From positions 1 through 5,559 of the forward strand of contig JAFQUL010000151.1 of the NCBI GenBank assembly GCA_017408535.1: a stretch of DNA of 5,559 nt, given 5' to 3'. This stretch comes from Clostridia bacterium (GTDB taxonomy: Bacteria; Bacillota; Clostridia; Oscillospirales; CAG-272). The notes under the pieces are model-generated. The model saw only the letters and a program-made list of their open reading frames with translations, searched no databases and had not been told where the DNA came from. Below, in pieces: positions 1-5,345 of this stretch. Every line of letters begins with the position of its first letter. The first letter of the stretch is position 1. Both the position numbers and the translations under genes were made by a program.

Positions 1-100
1 AGGGGTCGGTGGTATCGGGATTGTTTGTCGGTGTGCCGCCGCAGGCAACCGTGCCGATAAGTATAAACATCATAAGTAACAATGCAAAGATCTTTTTCAA
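1..100 (-). CDS. Lipoprotein of unknown function, N-terminal 33 residues only (cut by window edge)
   Basis: The reverse strand reads a lipoprotein signal peptide from a TTG start at 100-98: residues 2-3 are Lys-Lys, residues 4-16 are a hydrophobic core (IFALLLMMFILIG), and TVAC at 17-20 puts the predicted lipidated Cys at position 20. A linker rich in G, T, P, N and D follows and is still open at base 1. The -3 position of the lipobox is Thr rather than the usual Leu, so it is not ideal, but the overall signal is typical. The TTG start is chosen because GAGGTG lies 6 nt upstream; an in-frame GTG at 109-107 would add three residues but lies inside that Shine-Dalgarno. The gene starts 20 bp after the 144-aa gene and should be the fourth gene of that operon. 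The mature domain is outside the window, so no function can be given. Confidence 0.8.
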   Translation of the reverse strand, partial: MKKIFALLLMMFILIGTVACGGTPTNNPDTTDP

Positions 101-106
101 GATAAA

Positions 107-112
107 CACCTC
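107..112 (-). promoter_or_regulatory. Ribosome-binding site deciding a TTG start
   Basis: GAGGTG on the minus strand sits 6 nt before the TTG at 100-98. It supports a non-ATG start for the truncated lipoprotein gene, whose first internal ATG falls in the middle of the hydrophobic signal segment and cannot be the start. Confidence 0.65.
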
Positions 113-120
113 ACAAAATA

Positions 121-555
121 TCAGCTTATATGAATGCTTTCGACGATCCGCCTTACGTCCTCGTCATAAAGGGATATACGATGCTCTCCGTTTGCTTCAA
201 GGATCATTATCTGGACGTAACGGTTGTCCTTTTTTCCTTCAAGCACCGTGTAGGGGTAACCGAAGCTGTTACAGACATATCCTCCCCACACGTATTCCCC
301 CAAGGGGAAGGGCTCTATATCGCGCACGTCGGAATAAAAGCCTCTGCCCGTCAGGTAGATAAAGCCTTCAGGATAATAGCAGATAGTAAGACCGGCGTGG
401 GTGAAGATGTCAAACGCACTCTCAGCGTCCTTGTACACAAACAGCTTTTTTACACCGCTTTCACTTGTGCTGACATCCTCAGGGAAGGCCTGCCACCCCT
501 GAGGCAGGAAGATACTCACACCGTCGCCCTGATAGATCTCGCCGGTCACGCCCAT
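121..555 (-). CDS. Hypothetical 144-aa protein with a small alpha/beta domain, third gene of the operon
   Basis: I do not recognise this protein with confidence. It has no signal peptide or membrane segment, so it is predicted to be cytosolic. The visible pattern is a beta-rich small domain: an N-terminal strand leading to FLPQGW (16-21), a central hydrophobic strand near GLTICYYPEG (about 55-64), an aromatic stretch with RGFYSDV (71-77), and a C-terminal SLYDEDVRRIVESI helix (about 128-141). A pattern of 'Pro-x-Gly-Trp near the start, closing helix ending in ESI' resembles PsbP/Mog1-like small domains that are often carried by lipoproteins. That resemblance is from memory and is not a firm family assignment. 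The ATG overlaps the end of the upstream 203-aa gene by 10 bp and has only a weak Shine-Dalgarno (GAGAA), so translational coupling is likely. A lipoprotein gene follows after 20 bp. Confidence 0.8.
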   Translation of the reverse strand: MGVTGEIYQGDGVSIFLPQGWQAFPEDVSTSESGVKKLFVYKDAESAFDIFTHAGLTICYYPEGFIYLTGRGFYSDVRDIEPFPLGEYVWGGYVCNSFGYPYTVLEGKKDNRYVQIMILEANGEHRISLYDEDVRRIVESIHIS

Positions 556-1157
556 GGATTCTCAGATACGGGAACTCTGATCTCGCCGAGACACTGGATA
601 TCGTTTAAGAACCACTGACCGGTAGATGGCTTTTTACGAAGCTTTATGGGACGGGGATTGTCACCGCCGCCGCTCTTGACGTAAAGAGTAGCCCAGTTTT
701 CGTTATCAAAGGAATAGGGGTTTTCGATAACGGTAATGGTGTAGGGCTCGGTGGGGATATATCCGTTTTCGGGAGTTGCGCCTGCGAAGTAGGAGCGTGC
801 CTTATAGAGTGCCTTGCCAAGGTGCTCCTCGATAAACTGCTTTTCAAAGCCGCTTACATCACCCGGACCCTTAAGGAAGTCCAGCATCTCTATTGTTGCG
901 GCCTTATCCTTCTCGTAGTTGCACAGTACCGCCATAGTGAGAGCCGCAGTCTTGAATGCAGAGTCAAGAGAAGCCTCGGGGAGTGCCTGAAGCTCAGCTA
1001 CACTGGTGGGGAGGTTCGGGAATGAGAAATTTTCGGTATGGTTTCTGCCCTTACCGATAGCGTCGGTTGCATTTTTTACTGCATTGTTTATTGCCTTGCC
1101 TGCCTCTCTTTTCACAGCAGAGCCGGCCATTCTTTTAAGAGTATCGAAAATTGACAT
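546..1157 (-). CDS. DUF6935-like hypothetical protein, 203 aa, second gene of the operon
   Basis: The N-terminus (residues 1-37) is predicted to be a soluble amphipathic helix rich in Ala, Lys and Asn. A variable linker follows to about residue 50. A helical part spans about 63-96, with a conserved-looking segment around NYEKDKAATIEMLDFLKGP (80-98). The C-terminal half is beta-rich, with ATPENGYIP (127-135), EPYTITV (137-143), WATLYVKSGG (155-164), RPIKLR (169-174) and TGQWFL (179-184), ending in ENPWA. This arrangement matches, from memory, a family common in Ruminococcus and relatives and annotated as DUF6935. The label should be checked by profile search; no function is known to me. There is no signal peptide or transmembrane segment. 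AGGCGG lies about 8 nt before the ATG. The gene starts 20 bp after the 152-aa gene, and its stop overlaps the next gene's start by 10 bp, which fits one transcript. Confidence 0.85.
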   Translation of the reverse strand: MSIFDTLKRMAGSAVKREAGKAINNAVKNATDAIGKGRNHTENFSFPNLPTSVAELQALPEASLDSAFKTAALTMAVLCNYEKDKAATIEMLDFLKGPGDVSGFEKQFIEEHLGKALYKARSYFAGATPENGYIPTEPYTITVIENPYSFDNENWATLYVKSGGGDNPRPIKLRKKPSTGQWFLNDIQCLGEIRVPVSENPWA

Positions 1158-1177
1158 ATTTGTTACCGCCTTTCTTT

Positions 1178-1636
1178 TTATTCAGCCTTTGTAAATCTGA
1201 AATTCATCAAGGTGAAGAAGCCGTCATCGTCTATGGCACGTGCCCAGGTCTCTGCGGCCTCGCCCATTACCTCGCCCTCGATTCCGGTGTCAAACCAGAT
1301 GACTCCGTCGCGGTCCTCCCAGGTCATAGTCTGCTGGCACATCATGCCGTTGTGCAGAGTGATAACACCGGCGGAAACTGCGGCATCAACTTCTTCCTTT
1401 GAAACACCCTCGGGAAGGGGCATAAGCATATAGAGCTTGCCGTCATCGGCAGCCTCAATGACAGTCCCAACAAGACCCTTGCGCTCCTTCATTTCGTCTT
1501 CAACTGCCTCGGGGTCAGACTCGTCAACGTAAGGCATCGGTGAGTTCAGATAATCCTCTGCCGAGAGATATACGTGGTTTCCGTCATCGTCCCAGGTCAT
1601 TACTGAATGGAATACCCATTTTCCGATAAAGCTCAT
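1178..1636 (-). CDS. Hypothetical acidic 152-aa protein, first gene of the operon
   Basis: This protein is not assigned to a family. It begins MSFIGKW, and its predicted strands carry paired aromatic residues (KWVFHSVMTW at 6-15 and QQTMTWEDRDGVIWF at about 101-115). A 'GKW...' opening followed by beta strands recalls small beta-barrel (lipocalin-like) domains, but this is only a shape argument. The middle (about 36-54) is very acidic, with many Asp and Glu, and looks like a surface helix or flexible segment. The protein is Met-rich around 69-71 and 97-104. No signal peptide or membrane segment is present, so it is probably cytosolic. AGGAGG lies 8 nt before the ATG, the best Shine-Dalgarno in this operon, as expected for a promoter-proximal gene. 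It lies 20 bp upstream of the DUF6935-like gene and divergent from the phosphodiesterase-like lipoprotein gene. Confidence 0.85.
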   Translation of the reverse strand: MSFIGKWVFHSVMTWDDDGNHVYLSAEDYLNSPMPYVDESDPEAVEDEMKERKGLVGTVIEAADDGKLYMLMPLPEGVSKEEVDAAVSAGVITLHNGMMCQQTMTWEDRDGVIWFDTGIEGEVMGEAAETWARAIDDDGFFTLMNFRFTKAE

Positions 1637-1662
1637 GATAAATACCTCCTGAATAAAAATAA

Positions 1663-1668
1663 ATTATA
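1663..1668 (-). promoter_or_regulatory. Possible secondary -10 element of the four-gene operon
   Basis: A perfect TATAAT lies on the minus strand, close to the 152-aa gene. No good -35 lies 16-18 bp upstream (TTTAAC or TTTTAA at best). It may be a weak second promoter or chance in an AT-rich leader. Confidence 0.3.
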
Positions 1669-1703
1669 TTCTTTTGCCTTGTAAGTTAAAACTTCGCAGT
1701 GTA

Positions 1704-1732
1704 ATTATACTCCTTTTTTTCCTTTTTGTCAC
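1704..1732 (-). promoter_or_regulatory. Sigma-A promoter of the four-gene operon
   Basis: On the minus strand GTGACA (1732-1727; five of six consensus bases) is followed after exactly 17 bp by a perfect TATAAT (1709-1704). The spacer is purine-rich (A and G only). Transcription would start near 1697, leaving a leader of about 60 nt before the 152-aa gene. The -35 element overlaps the left arm of the CCACAC/GTGTGG repeats, so a protein bound there would be expected to block or alter this promoter. Confidence 0.7.
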
Positions 1733-1800
1733 CACACTAAAAGGGAAAAAGTGTGGGATTTCTTATAAAAAAAACGGGAAAGTGTGGGAAAAGGTGTGGT
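1731..1800. repeat. Cluster of four CCACAC/GTGTGG half-sites, candidate operator
   Basis: GTGTGG occurs at 1751-1756, 1782-1787 and 1794-1799, and its reverse complement CCACAC at 1732-1737. The first two form an inverted repeat of 7-bp arms (CCACACT 1732-1738 and AGTGTGG 1750-1756) with an 11-nt spacer. The unit GGG-A(3-5)-GTGTGGGA is directly repeated at 1743-1758 and 1776-1789, about three helical turns apart. ACCACAC at 1731-1737 also pairs with GTGTGGT at 1794-1800. The cluster touches the -35 of the minus-strand promoter and lies 74 bp upstream of the plus-strand -35, so a shared regulator of the divergent units is plausible. I recognise no named operator consensus. Confidence 0.55.
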
Positions 1801-1873
1801 TTAAAGGAAGTTGACTCCTCACACGGAAGGTACGGCTTAAAGCCGGAGACTTCTGAGTACTACCTTTAACCAC
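1796..1873. repeat. Long imperfect inverted repeat with internal hairpins, between divergent promoters
   Basis: The outer arms are GTGGTTTAAAGG (1796-1807) and CCTTTAACCAC (1863-1873), giving 11 base pairs with one bulged T. Inside, GAAGT (1807-1811) can pair with ACTTC (1849-1853), and CTCC (1815-1818) with GGAG (1845-1848). A small hairpin has CGGC (1833-1836) and GCCG (1842-1845) around TTAAA. Some of these pairings share a base and so are alternatives. No U-tract follows on either strand, so it is not an ordinary terminator. The right arm ends directly at the -35 TTGACA of the phosphodiesterase promoter. It could be a structured RNA leader, a cruciform or operator, or a remnant of a small mobile element; the sequence alone does not decide. 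Confidence 0.5.
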
Positions 1874-1902
1874 TTGACAAATTTACAGTACACTGATATA
1901 CT
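1874..1902 (+). promoter_or_regulatory. Sigma-A promoter of the phosphodiesterase-like lipoprotein gene
   Basis: A perfect TTGACA (1874-1879), a 17-bp spacer and TATACT (1897-1902; five of six) are preceded by a TG extended -10 dinucleotide at 1894-1895. The start of transcription would be near 1909, giving a leader of about 25 nt with an AGGAGG at 1921-1926. This is a strong housekeeping-type promoter, so regulation would need a repressor. An inverted repeat, ACAGTA (1885-1890) and TACTGT (1899-1904), overlaps the spacer and -10. Confidence 0.85.
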
Positions 1903-1933
1903 GTCCGTAAAGAATTTTTAAGGAGGACCACCG

Positions 1934-3637
1934 ATGAAACACCTGAAAAACACTCTGATTCCCCTTATCCTTACCGTTTGCTTTTTGTTTTCCGCATGCG
2001 GTACTGATACCCCACCGGTCGACGATCCCGCAGATACAACGCTGCCGGAGGAGACCACAGCGGAGATACCTGCTCCCGCAGAGCCTAAGATATACGATCA
2101 CGTTCTGATCATAGGTGTTGACGGCGGCGGAACTTTCTTTAAGGATACCGAGACTCCTAATCTTGACCGTATTTTCGAGGACGGTAATGTTACATACGAG
2201 GCAAGGACCGGTGTGCCTGCTATCAGTGCGCACAGCTGGACCAGCCTTCTTCACGGCGTCACATATGCCGCTCACCAGATATCAAACGGTGATGCGGAAA
2301 ATTATCCATATCCCGTTGACTCACCTTATCCCAGTATATTCCGTGTTATTCTTGAAGATGATCCCGATGCTCACGTGGCATCCATCTGCGGCTGGGAGGC
2401 ACAAAACAAAGGAATCGTAGAGGATGACATAGGCGTAGTCAAGATCACTGTACCTGAGAGCGATATTAAGCTCTCGGAGACTGTTTGCAATTATGTTAAG
2501 GAGAACGGAGCACCCAAGTTGCTTTATACCGTGTTTGACGAGGCAGACGTAGCAGGACACGGATACGGCTGGGGCTCGGAGCGTCACCTCGGATCGATAA
2601 CCAATATTGATGCTCTTATCGGTTTAATATATGATTCCTACGAGGAAGCCGGAGTTCTTGAAGATACTTTGATAATGGTTACTGCCGACCACGGCGGATA
2701 CGAGAGAGATCACGGCGGCAATATGGACTGTGAGAAGTACATTATGTTTGCTGCAGCCGGCGAGAGTGTAATAAAGAACGGTGCTGCACAGGATATGAAT
2801 ATCCGTGACGTTGCCGCTATAGCCGCATATGCTCTGGGACTTGAATGCCCCGAAAGCTGGACCGCGAGAGTTCCTGCCGGACTCTTTGAGGGTGTCGGCG
2901 GCGGTGAGAGACCGGTTTATGTGGCAGAAGGAAATACCAGATACCGCGAGAGCCTTCCTACCCCCGAAAAGGACAGTGAGGGTTATATAACCAACTACAT
3001 AACCGATAAAGAACTTGAATATTATCTGACCTTTGACGGTACTACCGAGGACAGCTGCGGAAATACGGTAGAAGCGGTTGAAGACTATTATTATCTTGAC
3101 GGTATCTTCGGTGAGGGGCTCTGGTTTGATAACGGTTATCTGACGATACCTGATTATTCTACTGGCGGAAAGGCGTTTACTGCCGCTATGTGGCTGAAGA
3201 TCGAGGGAATTTTTGGAGAGACTGCCATTTTTACGAACAAGGACCGCACGAGTGGAGAAAAGAGCGGATTCGCAATTTCTCTTGCAGATAATGAAAACAT
3301 CATTGTTTCCGTCGGGGACGGAGAAGTGTCAGATGCACGTCCGTATAAAATTCCCGATGATTTTCTTGACGGTTGGATACATGTGCTGTTTACCTACAGC
3401 CCCGAAGAGGGTCGCGGAAAAATTTCCTTTGATTTCGGTAAATTCAAGAATTTTACCTTAAATAAGGATATGAAAGCGGATGCTATCGAAGGCCTAGGAT
3501 CTCTTCGTCTCGGCTATGATCTTGCCGGAGATTTCCCTTACGCCTTTAACGGTGCTATGGACGAGTTTATGATGTTTAACGGAGCCTTTACCGATGAGGA
3601 TGTAGCTGCACTTGCCGCTTACTACGGTGTTGAGTAA
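1934..3637 (+). CDS. Surface lipoprotein: alkaline-phosphatase-superfamily (type I phosphodiesterase-like) domain plus LamG-like domain
   Basis: This 567-aa protein has a lipoprotein signal peptide (1-22; FSAC with predicted lipidated Cys22) and a D/T/P/E-rich linker (23-52). The catalytic domain spans about 53-325 and shows the metal and nucleophile set of the alkaline phosphatase superfamily: Asp63 in GVDGGG, a TPNLDRI motif (74-80), predicted nucleophile Ser98 in PAISAHSW, Asp205 and His209 in ADVAGHGYGW, Asp252-His253 in TADHGG, and His260 in DHGG. Ser98 is not in the CxPxR sulfatase motif, so a phosphodiesterase or phosphatase role is favoured, but the substrate is unknown. Residues about 362-565 look like a LamG/concanavalin-A-like jelly roll (LTFDG start, GLWFDNGYLTIP, FTAAMWLKI, WIHVLFTY, GAMDEFMMFNGAFTDEDV), probably binding glycan or another surface ligand. 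The ATG has AGGAGG 7 nt upstream. It is a single gene between a divergent promoter region and a shared terminator, so probably monocistronic. Confidence 0.9.
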   Translation: MKHLKNTLIPLILTVCFLFSACGTDTPPVDDPADTTLPEETTAEIPAPAEPKIYDHVLIIGVDGGGTFFKDTETPNLDRIFEDGNVTYEARTGVPAISAHSWTSLLHGVTYAAHQISNGDAENYPYPVDSPYPSIFRVILEDDPDAHVASICGWEAQNKGIVEDDIGVVKITVPESDIKLSETVCNYVKENGAPKLLYTVFDEADVAGHGYGWGSERHLGSITNIDALIGLIYDSYEEAGVLEDTLIMVTADHGGYERDHGGNMDCEKYIMFAAAGESVIKNGAAQDMNIRDVAAIAAYALGLECPESWTARVPAGLFEGVGGGERPVYVAEGNTRYRESLPTPEKDSEGYITNYITDKELEYYLTFDGTTEDSCGNTVEAVEDYYYLDGIFGEGLWFDNGYLTIPDYSTGGKAFTAAMWLKIEGIFGETAIFTNKDRTSGEKSGFAISLADNENIIVSVGDGEVSDARPYKIPDDFLDGWIHVLFTYSPEEGRGKISFDFGKFKNFTLNKDMKADAIEGLGSLRLGYDLAGDFPYAFNGAMDEFMMFNGAFTDEDVAALAAYYGVE

Positions 3638-3656
3638 AGAATACTGACAGCAACAA

Positions 3657-3703
3657 AAAAGCCCTTAGCTTTCCTTTTATATAAAGGGAAGCTAAGGGCT
3701 TTT
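3657..3703. terminator. Bidirectional Rho-independent terminator between convergent genes
   Basis: GCCCTTAGCTTTCCTTT (3661-3677) pairs with AAAGGGAAGCTAAGGGC (3683-3699) with a single G-U wobble and a 5-nt loop; flanking A and T runs extend the stem to 3657-3703. Six T follow on the minus strand (A at 3655-3660) and four T on the plus strand. It lies 19 bp after the lipoprotein stop and 12 bp after the S-component stop, so it serves both, with the minus side having the better U-tract. Confidence 0.92.
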
Positions 3704-3715
3704 GATTTACCTGTT

Positions 3716-4297
3716 TTATGCTTTTTTCTTTCTTATGTTAAGCAGTCTGTAGATGACGGGACTAAGTATAATATTTGCCACCAGCTCAAAGACGAAGTTA
3801 AGACCAACGAAGAAGACGATGAGATATCCGAAGGTGGACATTCCCTCTGCCACAGCACCGGCGTTTACGGTGTCCATAAAGAATATCAGACAACCGACTA
3901 AGAAAATACCGGTATTTACAACGGGACAAACGATAGCACTTGCGATCACCGCAAGGTACTTGTTTTTTTCGGAGAGAAGTTTATATACCAGACCGGCCGC
4001 AAGACCTGCCAAAATTCCCTTTATCATAACCGTGATGATAGTACCGGGAATACTCAGACCGAACCAGAAAGCGGCATCTGCTGTCATAAAGAATATCACG
4101 CCTGATACACCGCCAAGCCAAGCTCCTGCCCAGTGGCCGAAAAGGCTTGCGCCGAGAACTACCGGGATAAGGGTAAGTGAGATGGATGCAAGTCCGCCAA
4201 TTTTAACGAACCCGCCGAAATAGGCAAGTATTGCAACCAACGCCGTGAGTAGTGCCATAAGCGTCAGTTTTGCGGTCTTGCTTTTCGTGTTTTGCAT
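3716..4297 (-). CDS. ECF transporter S component, predicted pantothenate-specific
   Basis: This is a very hydrophobic 193-aa protein with about six membrane segments (roughly 11-27, 39-55, 56-72, 86-105, 113-133 and 157-180) and a basic end (RKKKA). The first helix carries the small-residue pattern LMALLTALVAIL typical of the S-component surface that contacts EcfT. The stretches SLTLIPVVLGA, GVSGVIFF and IKGILAGLAAGLVY are also of the ECF substrate-binding type. S components bind a vitamin and work with a shared EcfA/A'/T module, which is not in this window. The pantothenate assignment rests on the upstream coaX in the same direction and is an inference; other vitamins are possible. The start at 4297 is preferred over an ATG 13 codons upstream because AGGAGG (4309-4304) lies 6 nt before it and the extra residues are Arg/Thr-rich and unlike the family. 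Confidence 0.85.
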   Translation of the reverse strand: MQNTKSKTAKLTLMALLTALVAILAYFGGFVKIGGLASISLTLIPVVLGASLFGHWAGAWLGGVSGVIFFMTADAAFWFGLSIPGTIITVMIKGILAGLAAGLVYKLLSEKNKYLAVIASAIVCPVVNTGIFLVGCLIFFMDTVNAGAVAEGMSTFGYLIVFFVGLNFVFELVANIILSPVIYRLLNIRKKKA

Positions 4298-4303
4298 AGT
4301 TTT

Positions 4304-4309
4304 CCTCCT
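4304..4309 (-). promoter_or_regulatory. Ribosome-binding site fixing the S-component start
   Basis: AGGAGG on the minus strand is 6 nt from the ATG at 4297-4295. It decides between this start and the longer reading from 4336, which would place the Shine-Dalgarno inside the coding region. Confidence 0.85.
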
Positions 4310-4357
4310 TGCTGTCGTCCGCGTGTAGCGGTACAACGCATAAAATTTTTATATTTA

Positions 4358-4369
4358 CTGCCGAAGCAG
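4358..4369 (-). other. Small UUCG-tetraloop hairpin between coaX and the S-component gene
   Basis: On the minus strand CTGC-TTCG-GCAG forms a 4-bp stem closed by a UUCG loop, with three more A-T pairs beyond one mismatch. It lies in the 90-bp gap between the two genes and is followed by TAAATATAAAAATTTTAT, not a U-tract, so it is probably not a terminator. It could stabilise an mRNA end or have no role. Confidence 0.4.
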
Positions 4370-4387
4370 AAAATACCGTATGGTTTC

Positions 4388-5155
4388 TCAGCCTTTGTTC
4401 TTGCGGTAGAGAATATTAAGCCCCTTCAGCACCAGATTATCGTCTACAGTGATACTGTGTCTGGAGAGCGGGATCACCGTATTTGCCATACCACCGGTAG
4501 CATATACCGGCAGGTCCTCACCGAACTCCTCGTTTATACGGTCGATCATACCGTCTATCATGCTTGCGCTACCGTAGAGAACGCCGGAACGCATACAGTC
4601 GGCGGTGTTTTTGGCGATCACCTTGTCTGGAAGCTCAAGACTGATCTTAGGCAGCTGTGCGGTTTCTCTTGCAAGTGCATCAAGTCCCATTATGACCCCG
4701 GGGATAATAGACGTACCGATAAACGCACCTGCGGAATTCACCACAGTCATCTTTGTGGCAGTACCCATATCTACTATAAGGGCGGGACTGCCGTAGATAT
4801 CCTTGCAGGCTACTGCCGCCGCAATAATGTCCGCACCTACCGAGGAGGGCATATCGCACTGGATCCCGATACCGCTCTTGATACCCGGCCCCACAAATAA
4901 AGGCTCAATACCGAAAATAAACTCAGAGGCCTTTCTGACGGCAAAATTAAGAGGAGGTACCACCGAGGCAACGATGACGCCGTCAATGTCCTCTTTATTT
5001 ATACCGTAAAGAGACAGGGCACCGAGAATACGTATGGCCAGCTCGTCTTCAGTCTTTGGCTGAGAGGTGGAAATGCGGGAAACGAATACCGGCTCATCAG
5101 ACACAAAGCCGCCCAATGTTATATTGGTGTTGCCTATATCAACCGTGAGGACCAT
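4388..5155 (-). CDS. coaX: Type III pantothenate kinase
   Basis: This 255-aa protein, of normal length for the family, catalyses ATP-dependent phosphorylation of pantothenate to 4'-phosphopantothenate, the first step of coenzyme A synthesis, in the cytosol. Motifs of the ASKHA fold are present: DIGNTNI (6-12) for phosphate binding, VASVVPPLN (62-70), GPGIKSGIGI (89-98), VGAD (106-109) with predicted catalytic base Asp109, DMGTATK (129-135), IIPGV (150-154), ETAQLPKI (164-171), CMRSGVLYG followed by SMIDGMIDRI, and ATGGMA near the C-terminus. Two positions differ from the commonest forms: Ile110 where GADR is usual, and Lys135 where many members have Thr. Both may be lineage variants. The start has AGGCGG about 7 nt upstream and an extended -10 promoter just before it. 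The S-component gene follows 90 bp later, most likely co-transcribed. Confidence 0.96.
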   Translation of the reverse strand: MVLTVDIGNTNITLGGFVSDEPVFVSRISTSQPKTEDELAIRILGALSLYGINKEDIDGVIVASVVPPLNFAVRKASEFIFGIEPLFVGPGIKSGIGIQCDMPSSVGADIIAAAVACKDIYGSPALIVDMGTATKMTVVNSAGAFIGTSIIPGVIMGLDALARETAQLPKISLELPDKVIAKNTADCMRSGVLYGSASMIDGMIDRINEEFGEDLPVYATGGMANTVIPLSRHSITVDDNLVLKGLNILYRKNKG

Positions 5156-5190
5156 ACTATCCCGCCTTTCTCTGGTTTATTAGAACTAAT

Positions 5191-5219
5191 ATTATATCAC
5201 AATATGTAAAAAAATTCAA
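5191..5219 (-). promoter_or_regulatory. Extended -10 sigma-A promoter of coaX and the S-component gene
   Basis: On the minus strand TTGAAT (5219-5214), a 17-bp spacer and a perfect TATAAT (5196-5191) are accompanied by TG one base before the -10. Transcription would start near 5184, giving a leader of about 28 nt, too short for a riboswitch. Confidence 0.85.
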
Positions 5220-5295
5220 TAGGTACCGAAAGAACTGTTTTTTCCTACGATAACGGCTTGTAATCTTATTTCCACAGGACAGTCGATTTCATTAT

Positions 5296-5321
5296 AAAAA
5301 CGGGAGGCTGTCAGCCCCCCG
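5296..5321 (-). terminator. Rho-independent terminator of the gene entering from the right edge
   Basis: On the minus strand CGGGGGGCT (5321-5313) pairs with AGCCTCCCG (5309-5301) through a GAC loop with one G-U pair, and TTTTT (5300-5296) follows. It lies 24 bp after the stop of the right-edge gene and separates that unit from the coaX promoter. The opposite strand also has a T-run after the stem, so weak bidirectional action is possible. Confidence 0.9.
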
Positions 5322-5345
5322 CTTGTTTTTCAGCAAAAGGATATA

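Noticed and set aside
130..618. Plus-strand open frame of 162 codons opposite the operon
   Set aside because: It lies fully antisense to two well-supported minus-strand genes, lacks a Shine-Dalgarno, and its protein looks compositionally like a shadow frame.
1743..1799. MraZ or NrdR operator boxes
   Set aside because: Spacing (12 and 31 bp) does not match the roughly 10-bp period of MraZ sites, the sequence does not match the ACAC-AT-rich-GTGT NrdR box, and no division or ribonucleotide reductase gene is adjacent.
1751..1800. TGTGG-containing repeats as DnaA boxes marking an origin
   Set aside because: They continue as TGTGGGAT, TGTGGGAA and TGTGGTTT rather than TGTGGATAA, and there is no dnaA, parB or AT-rich unwinding region nearby.
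1822..1850. T-box antiterminator-like stretch (AAGGTACGGC)
   Set aside because: It lacks the GGGTGGNACCGCG core, a specifier stem and a terminator, and the downstream gene is not amino-acid related.
1796..1873. Possible integron attC site (imperfect inverted repeat with GTT/AAC ends)
   Set aside because: The polarity is wrong: attC reads RYYYAAC...GTTRRRY from 5' to 3', whereas here GTT is on the left and AAC on the right, and no integrase or gene cassette is present.
4298..4336. Longer start for the S component (13 extra residues)
   Set aside because: The added residues are Arg/Thr-rich and the AGGAGG at 4304-4309 would lie inside the gene; it is ideally placed for the start at 4297.
4340..4369. 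UUCG hairpin as a terminator between coaX and the S-component gene
   Set aside because: The stem is only 4 bp and the following minus-strand sequence is a mixed A/T stretch, not a T-run, so read-through is expected.
4292..4900. Plus-strand open frame of 202 codons opposite coaX
   Set aside because: It is antisense to clear CoaX motifs, is rich in His, Cys and Arg in a non-protein-like way, and has no ribosome-binding site.
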